DNA of 64,000 bases from positions 1 through 64,000 of the forward strand of contig NZ_BLIG01000056.1 in assembly GCF_009811415.1 (NCBI RefSeq), given 5' to 3'. The notes beneath the pieces were generated by a model, which was not told the DNA's origin, did no database searches, and was given only the letters and a program-made list of their open reading frames with translations. The stretch is from Alteromonas sp. KUL106. GTDB lineage: Bacteria; Pseudomonadota; Gammaproteobacteria; Enterobacterales; Alteromonadaceae. This document shows, piece after piece, positions 35,757-46,010 of this stretch; the first letter of the stretch is position 1; every line of letters begins with the position of its first letter. Both the position numbers and the translations under genes were made by a program.

Positions 35757-37082
35757 TCATCTATTATTGCTGACTAATCGACTGCTGAACTGCCCTACCG
35801 CATCTACCACTTCCTTTGCACCATCTTGGATTTGATTGATCACTTCGCCTGCTTCTGTGGCGTAATTGAGACCAGATCGCGCTTTTTCGTCACCAACGTT
35901 TACAAGGTTGACTGCCTCTGTAGCGAGCGCTTGATTGTGTTTTACTACATTAATAATTTCTTCCGTCGCTTCGGTGGTACGAGATGCTAGCTGGCGAACT
36001 TCATCAGCCACCACAGCAAAACCCCTTCCCTGATCGCCCGCTCGGGCAGCTTCTATCGCAGCGTTTAATGCCAGTAGGTTAGTTTGTTCCGCAATAGCAC
36101 TGATGCTGCCGATAATGGTGGCAATTTGCTGGGACTGGGCATCAAGGGCATTTATTCCCTCTTTCGCTCTATCCATCTGCTGAGACAAGGAAGACATTTC
36201 TGAGAGTAACGCATTCACCACTTCCTGACCTCTCGTCGCGATTTGATCCGTGGTGTGAGAAGAACGATAAGCGATGTCGGCAGCACTAGACACCGCGTTT
36301 TCTTTGGCCACCTGCTCAGTAATATCCGTCGCTAATTTGACTACCTTGTACATGCGTCCATGGGAGTCACAAATAGGGTTATAGGTAGCCTCTAACCAAA
36401 TTTTGTTGCCGTATGCATCAACACGCTCAAACCTTCCTGCAACAAACTCACCGCGCGCCAGTCGTTCCCAAAAACTTTCATATTCCGAAGAATTTGCGTA
36501 CTCAGGTTCGCAAAATATTCTGTGGTGCTTGCCCTTTACATCGCTCAATTTGTATTTGACTGTTTTTAAAAATGCATCGTTAGCTTCTTGAATATTTCCA
36601 TTTAAATCAAACTCGATGGCTGCATTTGATTTGTGTAAGGCTGCAACTAAATCTTCGTGCTCTTTGGACTTGGCAATAGTGCGCGTAAGGTCATTAAGGT
36701 TTACCGAAAATTTATGTATATTGCCTTTAATATCAAAAATTGGCTCAACAACGCCTCGAAGCCACGCCTCCTCTCCATTTTCACGAACAAACTCAATGGC
36801 GCCACAATAGTGAACCCGTTTGTCAAAAGCCTCTTTCAACTTTTTAAAATGAGGCGTGTTCCTTGCGATTTCAGGTACAAACTCAAATAAACGGTGTCCT
36901 TTAACTTGAGATGAAGAATAGCCAAGTTCTCTTTCGAACATTTCATTGACTGCCTCAATCTCGCCTCGTGCGTTCAAACGAAGAAATATCATCTCATCAC
37001 GCAAGCCATCTCGTACTTGCTTCAGAATATGCAGCTCTTCGCGAAGTGCCTCGTTTTCTTTGACTAAATGTTTGTTGAACAT
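35757..37082 (-). CDS. Cytoplasmic PAS-PAS methyl-accepting chemotaxis protein
   Basis: A 441-residue Aer-like receptor with no membrane segment. An N-terminal coiled coil ([21 protein letters not shown]) leads into PAS 1 (about 35-140), PAS 2 (about 155-265; [27 protein letters not shown]) and a short MCP signalling domain with the conserved hairpin tip [37 protein letters not shown]. The signalling arm is shorter than in membrane receptors. ATG 37082 has AGGGA seven bases upstream; the frame extends to 37196 with an unusual hydrophobic-basic leader. The second PAS could bind haem or FAD, as in other energy-taxis receptors; not shown by the sequence. Confidence 0.85.
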   Translation of the reverse strand: MFNKHLVKENEALREELHILKQVRDGLRDEMIFLRLNARGEIEAVNEMFERELGYSSSQVKGHRLFEFVPEIARNTPHFKKLKEAFDKRVHYCGAIEFVRENGEEAWLRGVVEPIFDIKGNIHKFSVNLNDLTRTIAKSKEHEDLVAALHKSNAAIEFDLNGNIQEANDAFLKTVKYKLSDVKGKHHRIFCEPEYANSSEYESFWERLARGEFVAGRFERVDAYGNKIWLEATYNPICDSHGRMYKVVKLATDITEQVAKENAVSSAADIAYRSSHTTDQIATRGQEVVNALLSEMSSLSQQMDRAKEGINALDAQSQQIATIIGSISAIAEQTNLLALNAAIEAARAGDQGRGFAVVADEVRQLASRTTEATEEIINVVKHNQALATEAVNLVNVGDEKARSGLNYATEAGEVINQIQDGAKEVVDAVGQFSSRLVSNNR

Positions 37083-37343
37083 GGCCTCATCCCTGAATGG
37101 AAGTTTCGATAATACGCTTGTATCGGCAAATACGTGCGATGTGTTAAAGAATTTATTTTTCTTGGAAAAAGCGAGATAAAGACCTTCACTATGCATCAGC
37201 TAATGAACGCTACTATCACCTATACTGTCGCTTAGGCGACTTTTGACACTTAGACCTAACATAAACAAGGTTTGGGGTTGAAGACAAGAGTTTTCAGCGA
37301 AAATGCCTCCAAGATAACGGGTCTCTTCATAGGTTGTAGACAG

Positions 37344-38228
37344 TTAGTCGACAAACCGAAACTGGTAGCGCTCTATATTTTCTTGAAGCCAATGGGTAAA
37401 CACTTGAAAGCGAGCTTGAGAATGCGTTTCTTTGTGCGTTGCCAGCCAAAAAGTGCGCCGAATATGAATATCGTTTTCGATTAACCTCACCAAACCAGGC
37501 TGAGTTTCAGCCATAAATTTCGGCAATATGCCCACTCCGGCCCCATTAATAAGCATTTGATACTGCGCATTGATACTGGTGCTGCGAAGCGCACTCAACT
37601 GCGACAAGGCCGTCTCTTCAATAAACTTTAACTGCGGTGCGTATACCAAATCGGGAACATAGCTGACTAAATTAAATGAGGTAAGATCTTGTAATGACTG
37701 AGGCTTACTTTCTTTAATAAGAGACTGATGGGTATAAAGATACAGGTTATAGTCGGTTAGTTTTTGTGTAACGAGCAATCCTTTACTGGGCTTCTCCAAC
37801 AAAATAGCCATATCGGCTTCACGTTTGTTTAGGTTTAAAAAGCCGCTGGTTGCTACAAGCTCAATACTTATTCCCGGATATTGCTTTTTAAAATCAGGGA
37901 GTAAAGGTGCCAAGAACCAGCTACCAAACCCTTCAGAAACACTCACTCTGATCGTCCCTGCCAGGTGCGAACGCTCGTCGCCCAATTCATTTTGCGCTTC
38001 TAAAAAGTAATGCTCTGCTTTTTCAATATAGGTGACAAGCTCACTGCCATGCGTGGTAAGCACATACCCTTTTTTTGTGAGCTCGAACAATTTGCAATTT
38101 AGTGAGTCTTCCAGTTTTTTTACACGACGTATTAACGTCGTGGGGTCAACCTTCAAGCCTTTTGCTGCAACAGCTACACGCCCATTTCTTGCCAAACCAA
38201 GAAACAAGCGCATGTCATCCCAATTCAA
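37344..38228 (-). CDS. LysR-family regulator divergent from mmsAB
   Basis: A 294-residue LysR protein: HTH at 1-60 (MRLFLGLARNGRVAVAAKGL, recognition region VDPTTLIRRVKKLEDSL) and effector domain from about 90 (LAGTIRVSVSEGFGSWFLAPLLPDF). It starts 98 bases from mmsA on the opposite strand. That arrangement makes it the likely activator of valine-catabolic mmsAB, perhaps responding to an acyl intermediate, but the ligand is inferred only from position. Confidence 0.87.
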   Translation of the reverse strand: MNWDDMRLFLGLARNGRVAVAAKGLKVDPTTLIRRVKKLEDSLNCKLFELTKKGYVLTTHGSELVTYIEKAEHYFLEAQNELGDERSHLAGTIRVSVSEGFGSWFLAPLLPDFKKQYPGISIELVATSGFLNLNKREADMAILLEKPSKGLLVTQKLTDYNLYLYTHQSLIKESKPQSLQDLTSFNLVSYVPDLVYAPQLKFIEETALSQLSALRSTSINAQYQMLINGAGVGILPKFMAETQPGLVRLIENDIHIRRTFWLATHKETHSQARFQVFTHWLQENIERYQFRFVD

Positions 38229-38326
38229 TCAAATACCTGCATTTTTACAGCACCATACTGCAAGTATATGTATTGCTATTGCAAAGGCAAGGTTTCAATA
38301 TTGTTAAAAATTACAGGAGCTACGTC

Positions 38327-39826
38327 ATGAGAAAAATTGTTCACTTTATTGCAGGTAAAGATTTTGAGGATAGCAGCGAAAATACCGCGTCGGTATTTGC
38401 GCCTAACACCGGTGAAGTGCAGGCAGAAGTAAGCTTGGCTAACATTTCAACCTTGGCTTATGCGATTGAAACAGCGCAAGCTGCACAGGTTGAATGGGCA
38501 GCAACAAACCCTCAACGACGCGCTCGTGTGATGTTTAAATTTAAAGAGCTGGTTGAAGCAAATCGCGATCGCTTGGCTGCGCTTCTATCAAGCGAGCACG
38601 GTAAAGTGCTGGTTGATGCGCAAGGCGATATTCAGCGCGGTCTTGAGGTTATCGAATTTGCCTGCGGTATTCCTCATGCGCAAAAAGGTGAATACACCGA
38701 AGGCGCAGGCCCGGGGATTGATGTGTATTCCATGCGTCAAGCTTTAGGTGTGGTGGCAGGTATCACGCCATTTAACTTCCCTGCCATGATCCCCATGTGG
38801 ATGTTCGGTGTGGCGATTGCCTGCGGTAACGCGTTTATTTTAAAGCCGTCTGAGCGCGATCCGTCGGTGCCTGTCGAATTGGCAAAACTTATGATTGAAG
38901 CTGGCCTTCCTGCTGGCGTGCTAAACGTTGTTCACGGCAACAAAGAAGTGGTTGATGGGATTTTGGACCATCAAACTATCAAAGCAGTGAGCTTTGTGGG
39001 CTCTTCTGATATTGCGAATTATGTCTACGAGCGCGGCGCTCGCGCTGGTAAGCGCGTTCAAGCTATGGGCGGTGCGAAAAACCACGGCATCGTAATGCCC
39101 GATGCAGATTTAGATCAGGTGGTAACTGATTTGGTCGGCGCAGCATACGGCAGTGCCGGTGAACGCTGTATGGCACTGCCGGTTGTGGTTCCGGTAGGTG
39201 ACGAAACCGCTGAAAAATTAAAGGCCAAGCTTATCCCGGCTATAAAAAATATCATGGTGAGCCACAGTGAAGATCCTAACGCTCATTATGGTCCTGTGGT
39301 TACCGCTGCGCATAAAGAACGGGTTGAAAGCTATATCGACCTTGCCATCGAGGAAGGGGCTGAACTTGTTTACGACGGCAGAACCAGCCAAATTCCAAGT
39401 GACAGTCAGGGCTATTTCATCGGCCCAACATTCTTCGACCACGTGACCAAAGACATGCGTTCATACCAAGAAGAGATTTTCGGTCCGGTACTGCAAATGG
39501 TGCGCGCCAAAGATTTCAACGAAGCGGTTAACTTAGCAAGCGATCATCAATACGGTAACGGTGTTGCCATGTACACCCGTAACGGCCATGCAGCACGCGA
39601 ATTTGCGCAACGCGTGAACGTAGGCATGGTTGGTATCAATGTGCCTATCCCTGTTCCGGTTGCCTACCATACGTTTGGGGGTTGGAAGCGCTCTGCATTT
39701 GGTGATACCAATCAACACGGTATGGAAGGCGTCAAATTCTGGACCAAGGTGAAAACTATTACTCAACGCTGGCCAGATGGCTCAGACACTAATGATAATG
39801 CCTTTGTCATTCCAACCATGGGTTAA
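38327..39826 (+). CDS. mmsA: CoA-acylating methylmalonate-semialdehyde dehydrogenase
   Basis: A 499-residue NAD-dependent aldehyde dehydrogenase that turns methylmalonate semialdehyde (or malonate semialdehyde) into propionyl-CoA (or acetyl-CoA) at the end of valine breakdown. Marks: GITPFNFPAMIPMWM near 145-159, VSFVGSSDIA, the catalytic Cys 281 in GSAGERCMALP, and QEEIFGPVLQMVRA. Start taken at ATG 38327 with AGGAG eight bases upstream; a longer frame runs back through the LysR gene on the other strand and is spurious. mmsB follows after 14 bases: one operon. Confidence 0.95.
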   Translation: MRKIVHFIAGKDFEDSSENTASVFAPNTGEVQAEVSLANISTLAYAIETAQAAQVEWAATNPQRRARVMFKFKELVEANRDRLAALLSSEHGKVLVDAQGDIQRGLEVIEFACGIPHAQKGEYTEGAGPGIDVYSMRQALGVVAGITPFNFPAMIPMWMFGVAIACGNAFILKPSERDPSVPVELAKLMIEAGLPAGVLNVVHGNKEVVDGILDHQTIKAVSFVGSSDIANYVYERGARAGKRVQAMGGAKNHGIVMPDADLDQVVTDLVGAAYGSAGERCMALPVVVPVGDETAEKLKAKLIPAIKNIMVSHSEDPNAHYGPVVTAAHKERVESYIDLAIEEGAELVYDGRTSQIPSDSQGYFIGPTFFDHVTKDMRSYQEEIFGPVLQMVRAKDFNEAVNLASDHQYGNGVAMYTRNGHAAREFAQRVNVGMVGINVPIPVPVAYHTFGGWKRSAFGDTNQHGMEGVKFWTKVKTITQRWPDGSDTNDNAFVIPTMG

Positions 39827-39840
39827 GCGAGGAGACGATC

Positions 39841-40716
39841 ATGACCACTGTAGCATTTATTGGCCTAGGTAATATGGGCTCAGGGATGGCAAATAACCTG
39901 GTTAAAAACGATTACAACGTATTGGCTTTTGACCTGAGTGACGCTGCGCTAGCAAAAGCAAAAGAAGCAGGCTGTACTATTGCGCAAAGTACCGAACACG
40001 CTGTCTCTGAAGCCGACATCGTTATTACCATGTTGCCTGCAGGCAAACACGTAATGGATATCTATTCGAAGCAAATCCTTGAAAGCGTTCAAACGGATAC
40101 CTTGCTCATTGACTGCTCTACCATTGACGTTGAAACGGCGAAAGCTGTGTCCGAATTGGCTGAGCAAAAGGGCCTTAAGATGCTTGATGCACCGGTTTCT
40201 GGTGGTGTTGCAGCGGCTGCAGGAGGCACACTTACGTTTATGGTGGGCGGCGATGCTGACGCCTTCGAAAAAGCGCAAGGTGTGCTGGGCGCAATGGGCA
40301 AGAAAATCGTTCACGCGGGCGGCCACGGCGCAGGTCAAGCAGCCAAAATCTGTAATAACATGCTGCTTGGCGCAACCATGATTGCGACGTGCGAAAGCTT
40401 TCAGCTTGCCCAGAAATTAGGATTAGACCCTCAAGTGTTTTTTGATATTGCATCAAATGCGTCAGGTCAAACATGGTCGATGACTTCATACTGCCCAGTG
40501 AAAGGTGTAGGGCCGCAGAGCCCTGCTGATAACGATTTTGCTGGCGGCTTTGCCTCTGCGCTTATGCTCAAAGACCTAGGTCTTGCCATGCAGGGCGCGA
40601 AAGGCGTTAATGCGCAAGTGCCTATGGGTGAGCTTGCTGCAAAGTGGTTTGAAATGCATTGCGAAGAAGGCAATGCAGGGATGGATTTCTCTTCAATAAT
40701 CAAACGATTAGCGTAA
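39841..40716 (+). CDS. mmsB: 3-Hydroxyisobutyrate dehydrogenase
   Basis: A 291-residue NAD-dependent beta-hydroxyacid dehydrogenase that oxidises 3-hydroxyisobutyrate to methylmalonate semialdehyde, the substrate of MmsA. N-terminal Rossmann fold with GLGNMGSGMA at 8-17, the substrate-binding VSGGVAAAAGGTLTFMVGG near 119-137, and the catalytic Lys in GAGQAAKICNNMLLG near 165-179. AGGAGA ribosome site before the ATG. Second gene of the mmsAB operon, ended by the terminator at 40775. Confidence 0.94.
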   Translation: MTTVAFIGLGNMGSGMANNLVKNDYNVLAFDLSDAALAKAKEAGCTIAQSTEHAVSEADIVITMLPAGKHVMDIYSKQILESVQTDTLLIDCSTIDVETAKAVSELAEQKGLKMLDAPVSGGVAAAAGGTLTFMVGGDADAFEKAQGVLGAMGKKIVHAGGHGAGQAAKICNNMLLGATMIATCESFQLAQKLGLDPQVFFDIASNASGQTWSMTSYCPVKGVGPQSPADNDFAGGFASALMLKDLGLAMQGAKGVNAQVPMGELAAKWFEMHCEEGNAGMDFSSIIKRLA

Positions 40717-40774
40717 GAGAAAACCAACAGTTCTCCGACGGCTACTTTCCCTCAGAAGAGGTGGCCTTCTTACT

Positions 40775-40807
40775 GAGCGAGTAAAGCACTTTACTCGCTC
40801 TTTTTTT
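40775..40807 (+). terminator. Intrinsic terminator of mmsAB
   Basis: Perfect 12-base stem GAGCGAGTAAAG (40775-40786) / CTTTACTCGCTC (40789-40800) followed by seven T. The nominal two-base loop will open at the tip. The left side has no A-run, so it acts mainly on the plus strand. Confidence 0.92.
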
Positions 40808-40873
40808 GTGGCTTAACAAAGAAAATTACGCAGCTTTTCTAACTCACTTTGCCATATAAAGCGACGGCATAAT

Positions 40874-42904
40874 TTACGTTTTAGGCTGCGTCAACATGTC
40901 ATCATACGCATCCATTTCCCAAGGTAGTTCACCTGGACTGGTATCAAGGAAGTGCAAGTAACTCTCGAATTGGTCAAGAATGTCCTTGGCAATACCTTCT
41001 TTATCGTACCCGTAAATATCATAGGCCTGACCACCACGACGCAAGAATACTTCAGCGCGAAAATACTTTTCTGACTCGTCGCTTTCTTTACGCAATTCTG
41101 CATAGCTAAAGCCAGGGACTAAATACTCGTTCATTCGGATATCATAAATAAAGTCCATGTGCTCGTGCCGTTCTACAGTAAAAGTGGCTCTTCCCGTTTC
41201 GTTATCAAGCTTAACAAACGCCTCCCACTCTCGCGCTTTCAAAGCAGCTTGTACATCTTTCATCGCTGCAATCACAGTTTTATCAATAAACTCATGCACC
41301 TCGTTTCGGTTGGGGTAATCGACCATTGCGGCAAGTCGGCCTTTTAGGCTAGTCGAGCGACCGTGATTTCTATTAAGCGTATTCGCTTTCAAACTGTTAT
41401 TTCGGTAGCCTTCAATGACAAGCGCGCGCCATAGACCTGCTGCAGACGCTAGCATAATGAAGGCGAAAGGTAAGGCGCTCGCAATTGTCATAGTCTGCAG
41501 AGCATTCAGTCCACCGGCTATTAGAAGTACCGCAGCAACCGTACCTTCCAAGCAGGCCCAGAATATGCGCTGCCAAACGGGGCTTTCCTCTTTACCGCCA
41601 GAAGCAAGGGAATCGATAACCAGCGACCCGGAATCTGATGAAGTCACAAAGAAAGTTATGATCAATAGTACGGTTAACCCAGACATAATTGATGCGCCGG
41701 GGAGCAGATCATAAAGTTTAAACAAGGCGACCGCCTCGTTCTCCTGCACATCGCTAATAAGTGTCGTAACCCCTTGGTTCATAATGGCATTAAGCGCGGT
41801 GTCACCAAACACCGAAAACCAAAGGAAAGTAAACATGGTGGGCACTAGCATTACACCGAAAACAAACTGTCTAATGGTCCTGCCCCGGCTTATCTTGGCG
41901 ATAAACATACCCACAAACGGCGCCCAAGCAATGGTCCAGCCAAATATAAACAGGGTCCAGTTTCCAATCCAATCGCTGCGACTATATGCCTGAAGATTAA
42001 AAGTGCGTTCAATAATACCGTTAATATAGCTTCCCGTATTTTGTAAAAACGTTTCTAAAATATGAACCGTTTCTCCAATGATAAAGACGGTACTCATGAG
42101 CGACACAGCCAGAAGCATGTTGAGAATAGACAAACGTTTAATGCCTTTATCCATACCCGCAATAACAGATATCGTTGCTGCGATAGTCACAATAGCGATA
42201 GTGCCCACTTGCACCATAATATCGATAGGAATATCGCCAGAGAGATAGTTGAGCCCAGCATTAATTTGTGTAACAGATAGCCCAAGGGTAGTGGCGATAC
42301 CAAACAGAGTACCTAGAATGGCGAATACATCTACTGCATGACCTATTGGGCCATAAATTTTGTCTCCTATCAGCGGATATAAAGCAGAGCGAATAGATAA
42401 CGGTAAACCGTGCCGAAAAGCGAAATAGGCGAGAACTAGGCCTACTAACCCATAAATCGCCCAAATGTGAAAGCCCCAATGGAAGAAGGCTATTTGCATA
42501 GCCTGCTTCGCCGCATTAACAGTTTCAGCCGCTCCTGCAGGCGGCGATGAATAATGTAGAACAGGCTCAGCCACACCAAAATAAAGCAGCGCTACACCGT
42601 ACCCTGCTGAGAACAACATAGAAAACCATTCGGGAAAGCTATATTGAGGCTCTGCATGATCGGGCCCCAATTTTATGTTTCCCCAGCTCGATGAGGCCAC
42701 CGAAACGATGAACACGAGAAATATGGCCACTGACAACATGTAAAACCAGCCAAAGGTTTCCGTGATCCATGCCAATGTATTGTCGAAGGCCTCGCCGGCA
42801 AGTTCAGGGTTGCTGATGGTTCCAATGACCAGAAGCAAAATAATGACGACAGCGGGGAGAAATACCGGAAGAAGAATGGTGGAGTTGTTTACATGACCTT
42901 TCAT
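40874..42904 (-). CDS. BCCT family transporter, BetT-like
   Basis: A 676-residue inner-membrane transporter of betaine, choline or carnitine. About twelve helices span residues 10-510, with the family signature FGWTIAWAPFVGMFIAKISRGRTIRQ near 325-350 and GVAEPVLHYSSPP near 120. A cytosolic C-terminal extension of about 150 residues (HEFIDKTVIAAMKDV to the end) is typical of osmotically regulated BetT-type choline carriers. ATG 42904 has AAGGGA upstream; the frame reaches 42958 with no ribosome site. No choline oxidation genes are in the window, so uptake as an osmoprotectant or nutrient remains open. Confidence 0.9.
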   Translation of the reverse strand: MKGHVNNSTILLPVFLPAVVIILLLVIGTISNPELAGEAFDNTLAWITETFGWFYMLSVAIFLVFIVSVASSSWGNIKLGPDHAEPQYSFPEWFSMLFSAGYGVALLYFGVAEPVLHYSSPPAGAAETVNAAKQAMQIAFFHWGFHIWAIYGLVGLVLAYFAFRHGLPLSIRSALYPLIGDKIYGPIGHAVDVFAILGTLFGIATTLGLSVTQINAGLNYLSGDIPIDIMVQVGTIAIVTIAATISVIAGMDKGIKRLSILNMLLAVSLMSTVFIIGETVHILETFLQNTGSYINGIIERTFNLQAYSRSDWIGNWTLFIFGWTIAWAPFVGMFIAKISRGRTIRQFVFGVMLVPTMFTFLWFSVFGDTALNAIMNQGVTTLISDVQENEAVALFKLYDLLPGASIMSGLTVLLIITFFVTSSDSGSLVIDSLASGGKEESPVWQRIFWACLEGTVAAVLLIAGGLNALQTMTIASALPFAFIMLASAAGLWRALVIEGYRNNSLKANTLNRNHGRSTSLKGRLAAMVDYPNRNEVHEFIDKTVIAAMKDVQAALKAREWEAFVKLDNETGRATFTVERHEHMDFIYDIRMNEYLVPGFSYAELRKESDESEKYFRAEVFLRRGGQAYDIYGYDKEGIAKDILDQFESYLHFLDTSPGELPWEMDAYDDMLTQPKT

Positions 42905-43149
42905 AGCAAATCCCTTTTCACTTACAGGTAAGTTAATAACCAGCGAAAGCTTAAACACTACCGTTTGTTACTAGCGGGGATCGGGTTTGGTTCAGGTTAG
43001 GCCCGATTAGACAACGTGGTGGTGATCTCAGGAATTGTTTTAAGAGCTAACTGCAAAAAGTAAGTTGGAAAGAATAAGGGCTCTGCATGGCTTCAATTAA
43101 GAAAACGACAAGCAGAACCTTTTAAGGAGAATTTTATTCAATCAGGCTT

Positions 43150-44883
43150 TTAGTGATGTCCACCACAACAACCACCGTCGTGCTCCGCCCAGTTTTTAAG
43201 CTTTGTGGTTTTGCCTATACCTGGATTAAAGCTATTGGTAGGGTCAAGTTCACGATAGAAATTCTTAAGTGCATCTTTAGCAAAGTATTCATGACCCACA
43301 TTATGCTCAGCTGGGTATTCAGCACTTCTTGCATCAAAGGTTTCTAGAATTTTGCCTTTTAACTGCTTGGCATCCGCGCCCTTCTTCAACACGTAATTCT
43401 GGTGCATAACGTGGCAAAAAAGGTGACCGTAGTACAGCTTAGTATCGATCTGGTCGTCTATTTCTTTGGGTAGCACTTCAAACCAATCGGGGTCGTTGCG
43501 ACGCAGCGCAACATCGATAGTCATCATCGCGCCAACTTCTTTACTGTGCATCACGTGATAGCGACCTATCGCCCCACCCGCAACAAAGCGATGCAGAATG
43601 GCCTTGTCAGCCTCTTCCTCAGTGCATTCGAAGTAGCCACCTTCATTAGTCTTGAAAAACGCATCAAGGTAAGCTTTGGCTTCATCTACCCCTTCGTTGC
43701 TCATTTCCAAGATCCAGTGATGCTGATACTTGTCTCTGTATTCTTCCATGCGTTTTGGCAAGTGATTCGGAAATAAGTAGCTCATGTATTGCATTACTCT
43801 GTCTGACATCTTATTAGGTAAAAAGCCTAAGCTGTCAGTAAATGCGTCAAACTTGCGTTTAAAAGCAAACAGTTTGGGAATAAATTTTGCGCCGAGTTTA
43901 CTGATAACGATAAACATATCTTTGCCGTACTTTTTCGATACGTCGTAACAGTCGCGGTGAAGGTATTCACCAGAATCAGGTAAATTTTTAAAGGTAGAAA
44001 GAATGTCGCGACGCACTTTTGTGAATACCGCGGCATCATTAGACCCTACGTAGAAAACCTGTTTCTTTTCAGGTATTGGAAAGGTGTCTAGCCTTACTGC
44101 GAATACAGCGAGTTTGCCTGCGCAACCCGAGGCATCGTGAAGCCTTCTTCCATCATTGTTAAAACGTGACGGCGTGTCTGAGTCTACATCCCGTACCCGT
44201 TCATTATATTCGTTGTCTGACGCACGAGCGTCGGGGTGCTGAACATCGGTCTCTTTATAACGCTTGTTCTCAAGGTTACTTAGAATTTCTTCTGGCTCAC
44301 TACCCAGGTTTATGCCTAGATTATTTATCAGCGACAAGTTGCCGTTCGCATCGATTTGCGCAAAAAGTGCAAGTTCGGTATAGGCTGGCCCGCGTTTAAC
44401 TAACGCGCCACCAGAGTTATTGCAAATGCCGCCAACAATAGATGCACCAATGCACGAGGAGCCAATCACAGAATGAGGTTCTCGACCGTAAGGGGCAAGC
44501 GTTTCTTCTAGACCAAATAAGGTGCTACCTGCTAAACCAACAATCTGCTTTCCATTATCAACTAGCTGGATGTCATCAATTCGCATAGTGCTGATTATCA
44601 CGAGCGGCCTGTCGTAATCTTTGCCATCTGGTGTAGAGCCACCAGTAAGTCCCGTATTAGCAGCCTGCATAATTACCGCAACATCAGATTCAACACACAG
44701 CTTCAATACACGCCAAATTTCAACCAGCGTCCCAGGCCTCACTACTGCGAGTGCTTCGCCTGCACCAAATCGAAACCCTTTCGTGTAAGGTTGTTTCTTA
44801 GCTTGGTCTGTTAACAAATAGGCTTGCCCTACTACATCTCGAATAGATGCAATCAAAGACTGTGTGTCAACGTTTACGGTCAT
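43150..44883 (-). CDS. dld: Quinone-dependent D-lactate dehydrogenase
   Basis: A 577-residue peripheral membrane flavoenzyme that oxidises D-lactate to pyruvate and feeds electrons to quinone. The FAD-binding domain (about 30-210) has the PGTLVEIWRVLKLC, MQAANTGLTGGSTP and GSSCIGASIVGGICNNSGGALVKRGPAYTEL segments of the Dld family; the membrane-binding and cap domains follow (SKLGAKFIPKLFAFKRKFDAF; HRFVAGGAIGRYH). It ends in a CCGGHH tail. Runs ahead of the BCCT gene on the same strand with a 245-base gap, so probably separately transcribed. Confidence 0.94.
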   Translation of the reverse strand: MTVNVDTQSLIASIRDVVGQAYLLTDQAKKQPYTKGFRFGAGEALAVVRPGTLVEIWRVLKLCVESDVAVIMQAANTGLTGGSTPDGKDYDRPLVIISTMRIDDIQLVDNGKQIVGLAGSTLFGLEETLAPYGREPHSVIGSSCIGASIVGGICNNSGGALVKRGPAYTELALFAQIDANGNLSLINNLGINLGSEPEEILSNLENKRYKETDVQHPDARASDNEYNERVRDVDSDTPSRFNNDGRRLHDASGCAGKLAVFAVRLDTFPIPEKKQVFYVGSNDAAVFTKVRRDILSTFKNLPDSGEYLHRDCYDVSKKYGKDMFIVISKLGAKFIPKLFAFKRKFDAFTDSLGFLPNKMSDRVMQYMSYLFPNHLPKRMEEYRDKYQHHWILEMSNEGVDEAKAYLDAFFKTNEGGYFECTEEEADKAILHRFVAGGAIGRYHVMHSKEVGAMMTIDVALRRNDPDWFEVLPKEIDDQIDTKLYYGHLFCHVMHQNYVLKKGADAKQLKGKILETFDARSAEYPAEHNVGHEYFAKDALKNFYRELDPTNSFNPGIGKTTKLKNWAEHDGGCCGGHH

Positions 44884-45324
44884 GGTTCTCTCTGTGTAAA
44901 AAGATACAAGGTTCGGCTTGGTGATGAACTATACACTAACGTCATTATTAACAAAGGGGGCAAACGTTTTTTATAAAGATAATTTACTTATATTTAATTC
45001 GGGAAGTATCACTGAACACGCTCTCTACTGCTATTTTGATAGCCTTTTTATCGTTACTTGCTAAGCGCTTCATTTGACCTAATTAGGGTTAACATTTTCG
45101 TTCAAACACCGGATTAATGGATACACTAAAAAGCGACATACCTCTTTAAAAAAGAGAACCTTACCGCAACAAAAACCAACCTAAACAATTGTTTTAAAAT
45201 CAAAAAGAGTAAAGTTAAAACATCGAAACATTTTGTTACGCTTTGTTACTCCATGTAAGACCAGAGGTGTATTGAAAAGCCTCTGTATAGTTCGTAAGGT
45301 GGAAGAACACGAAAAGGAGCTTTC
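44884..45324. other. Long AT-rich regulatory region between dld and csgD
   Basis: About 440 bases between divergent genes. csgD regulators are known for long upstream control regions. I see a short inverted repeat CTCTTT/AAAGAG at 45142-45156 and a tandem octamer at 45232-45249. A near AAAAGGAGC ribosome site precedes csgD. No small ORF is convincing. Confidence 0.5.
45232..45249. promoter_or_regulatory. Tandem TTTGTTAC repeat upstream of csgD
   Basis: TTTGTTAC occurs at 45232-45239 and 45242-45249, one helical turn apart (10 bases), about 75 bases before the csgD start. Such phased direct repeats are often paired protein-binding sites; which protein is unknown. Confidence 0.4.
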
Positions 45325-46002
45325 ATGTCACATCAAGCATTTGTACTTACAAGAACTAATTTCGGTGAAAACAAAATAAAGGATGAGGCTTACGAACGAT
45401 TTCTCAGTATTTTACCCTCATGCGGATTCAAAGTAACAATTGGAACAGTCGCACCTCCCAAGAGTGTATTGAATAATACTTACACCTTTTTTATTGATAG
45501 CAACTATTGCGAACCAACGGCAATGTTGAATCTATCCGTCGTTAAAGATTATCCAGATTTAAACAAGGTGATTTTTAATGTACGAGAAGCTAATGTTAAC
45601 TTTCATTATGCGGCGCTTCAGCAGGGCATAAATGGTATATTTCATATTGAAGATAGCCTCGAATTATTGGTTCGAGGGGTTCAGCAAGTTCGCTCTGGTA
45701 ATAAGTGGTTTAGTCGTGAGATTCTGAGTCGTTACATAGACGCCAGCCTTGTACCTCAAACAAAAAACATCGCCGCGCTCAATTCATCGACAGCCGTGTT
45801 AACTAAAAGAGAACTTGTCATCACTCGGAAAATTGCGGATGGCGCTCAAAATCAAGAAATTGCGGATTGCTTACATATCAGCGTGAATACGGTGAAAACC
45901 CATGTTTACAGTATTTTCAGAAAGACCGATTGTCGAAACCGTGTGGAATTGATTAAGTGGTTTGATCATCAAATTAGCCAGCCTCACCCAGTAAGCCATT
46001 AA
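45325..46002 (+). CDS. csgD: Curli regulator CsgD (LuxR family)
   Basis: A 225-residue LuxR/FixJ-type regulator. The N-terminal 135 residues are an atypical receiver without the acidic phosphorylation pocket (the place of phospho-Asp is FIDSNYCE), as in CsgD of enterics, so phosphorylation is unlikely. The C-terminal HTH has LTKRELVITRKIADGAQNQEIADCLHISVNTVKTHVYSIFRK. AAAAGGAGC precedes the ATG. It is placed tail-to-tail with csgG instead of leading csgEFG as in Escherichia. Expected to activate csgBA and biofilm genes. Confidence 0.88.
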   Translation: MSHQAFVLTRTNFGENKIKDEAYERFLSILPSCGFKVTIGTVAPPKSVLNNTYTFFIDSNYCEPTAMLNLSVVKDYPDLNKVIFNVREANVNFHYAALQQGINGIFHIEDSLELLVRGVQQVRSGNKWFSREILSRYIDASLVPQTKNIAALNSSTAVLTKRELVITRKIADGAQNQEIADCLHISVNTVKTHVYSIFRKTDCRNRVELIKWFDHQISQPHPVSH

Positions 46003-46010
46003 AACTACAC

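Noticed and set aside
38102-38326. N-terminal 75-residue extension of MmsA
   Set aside because: It lies antisense to the LysR HTH region; ATG 38327 has a good ribosome site and starts at the family N-terminus.
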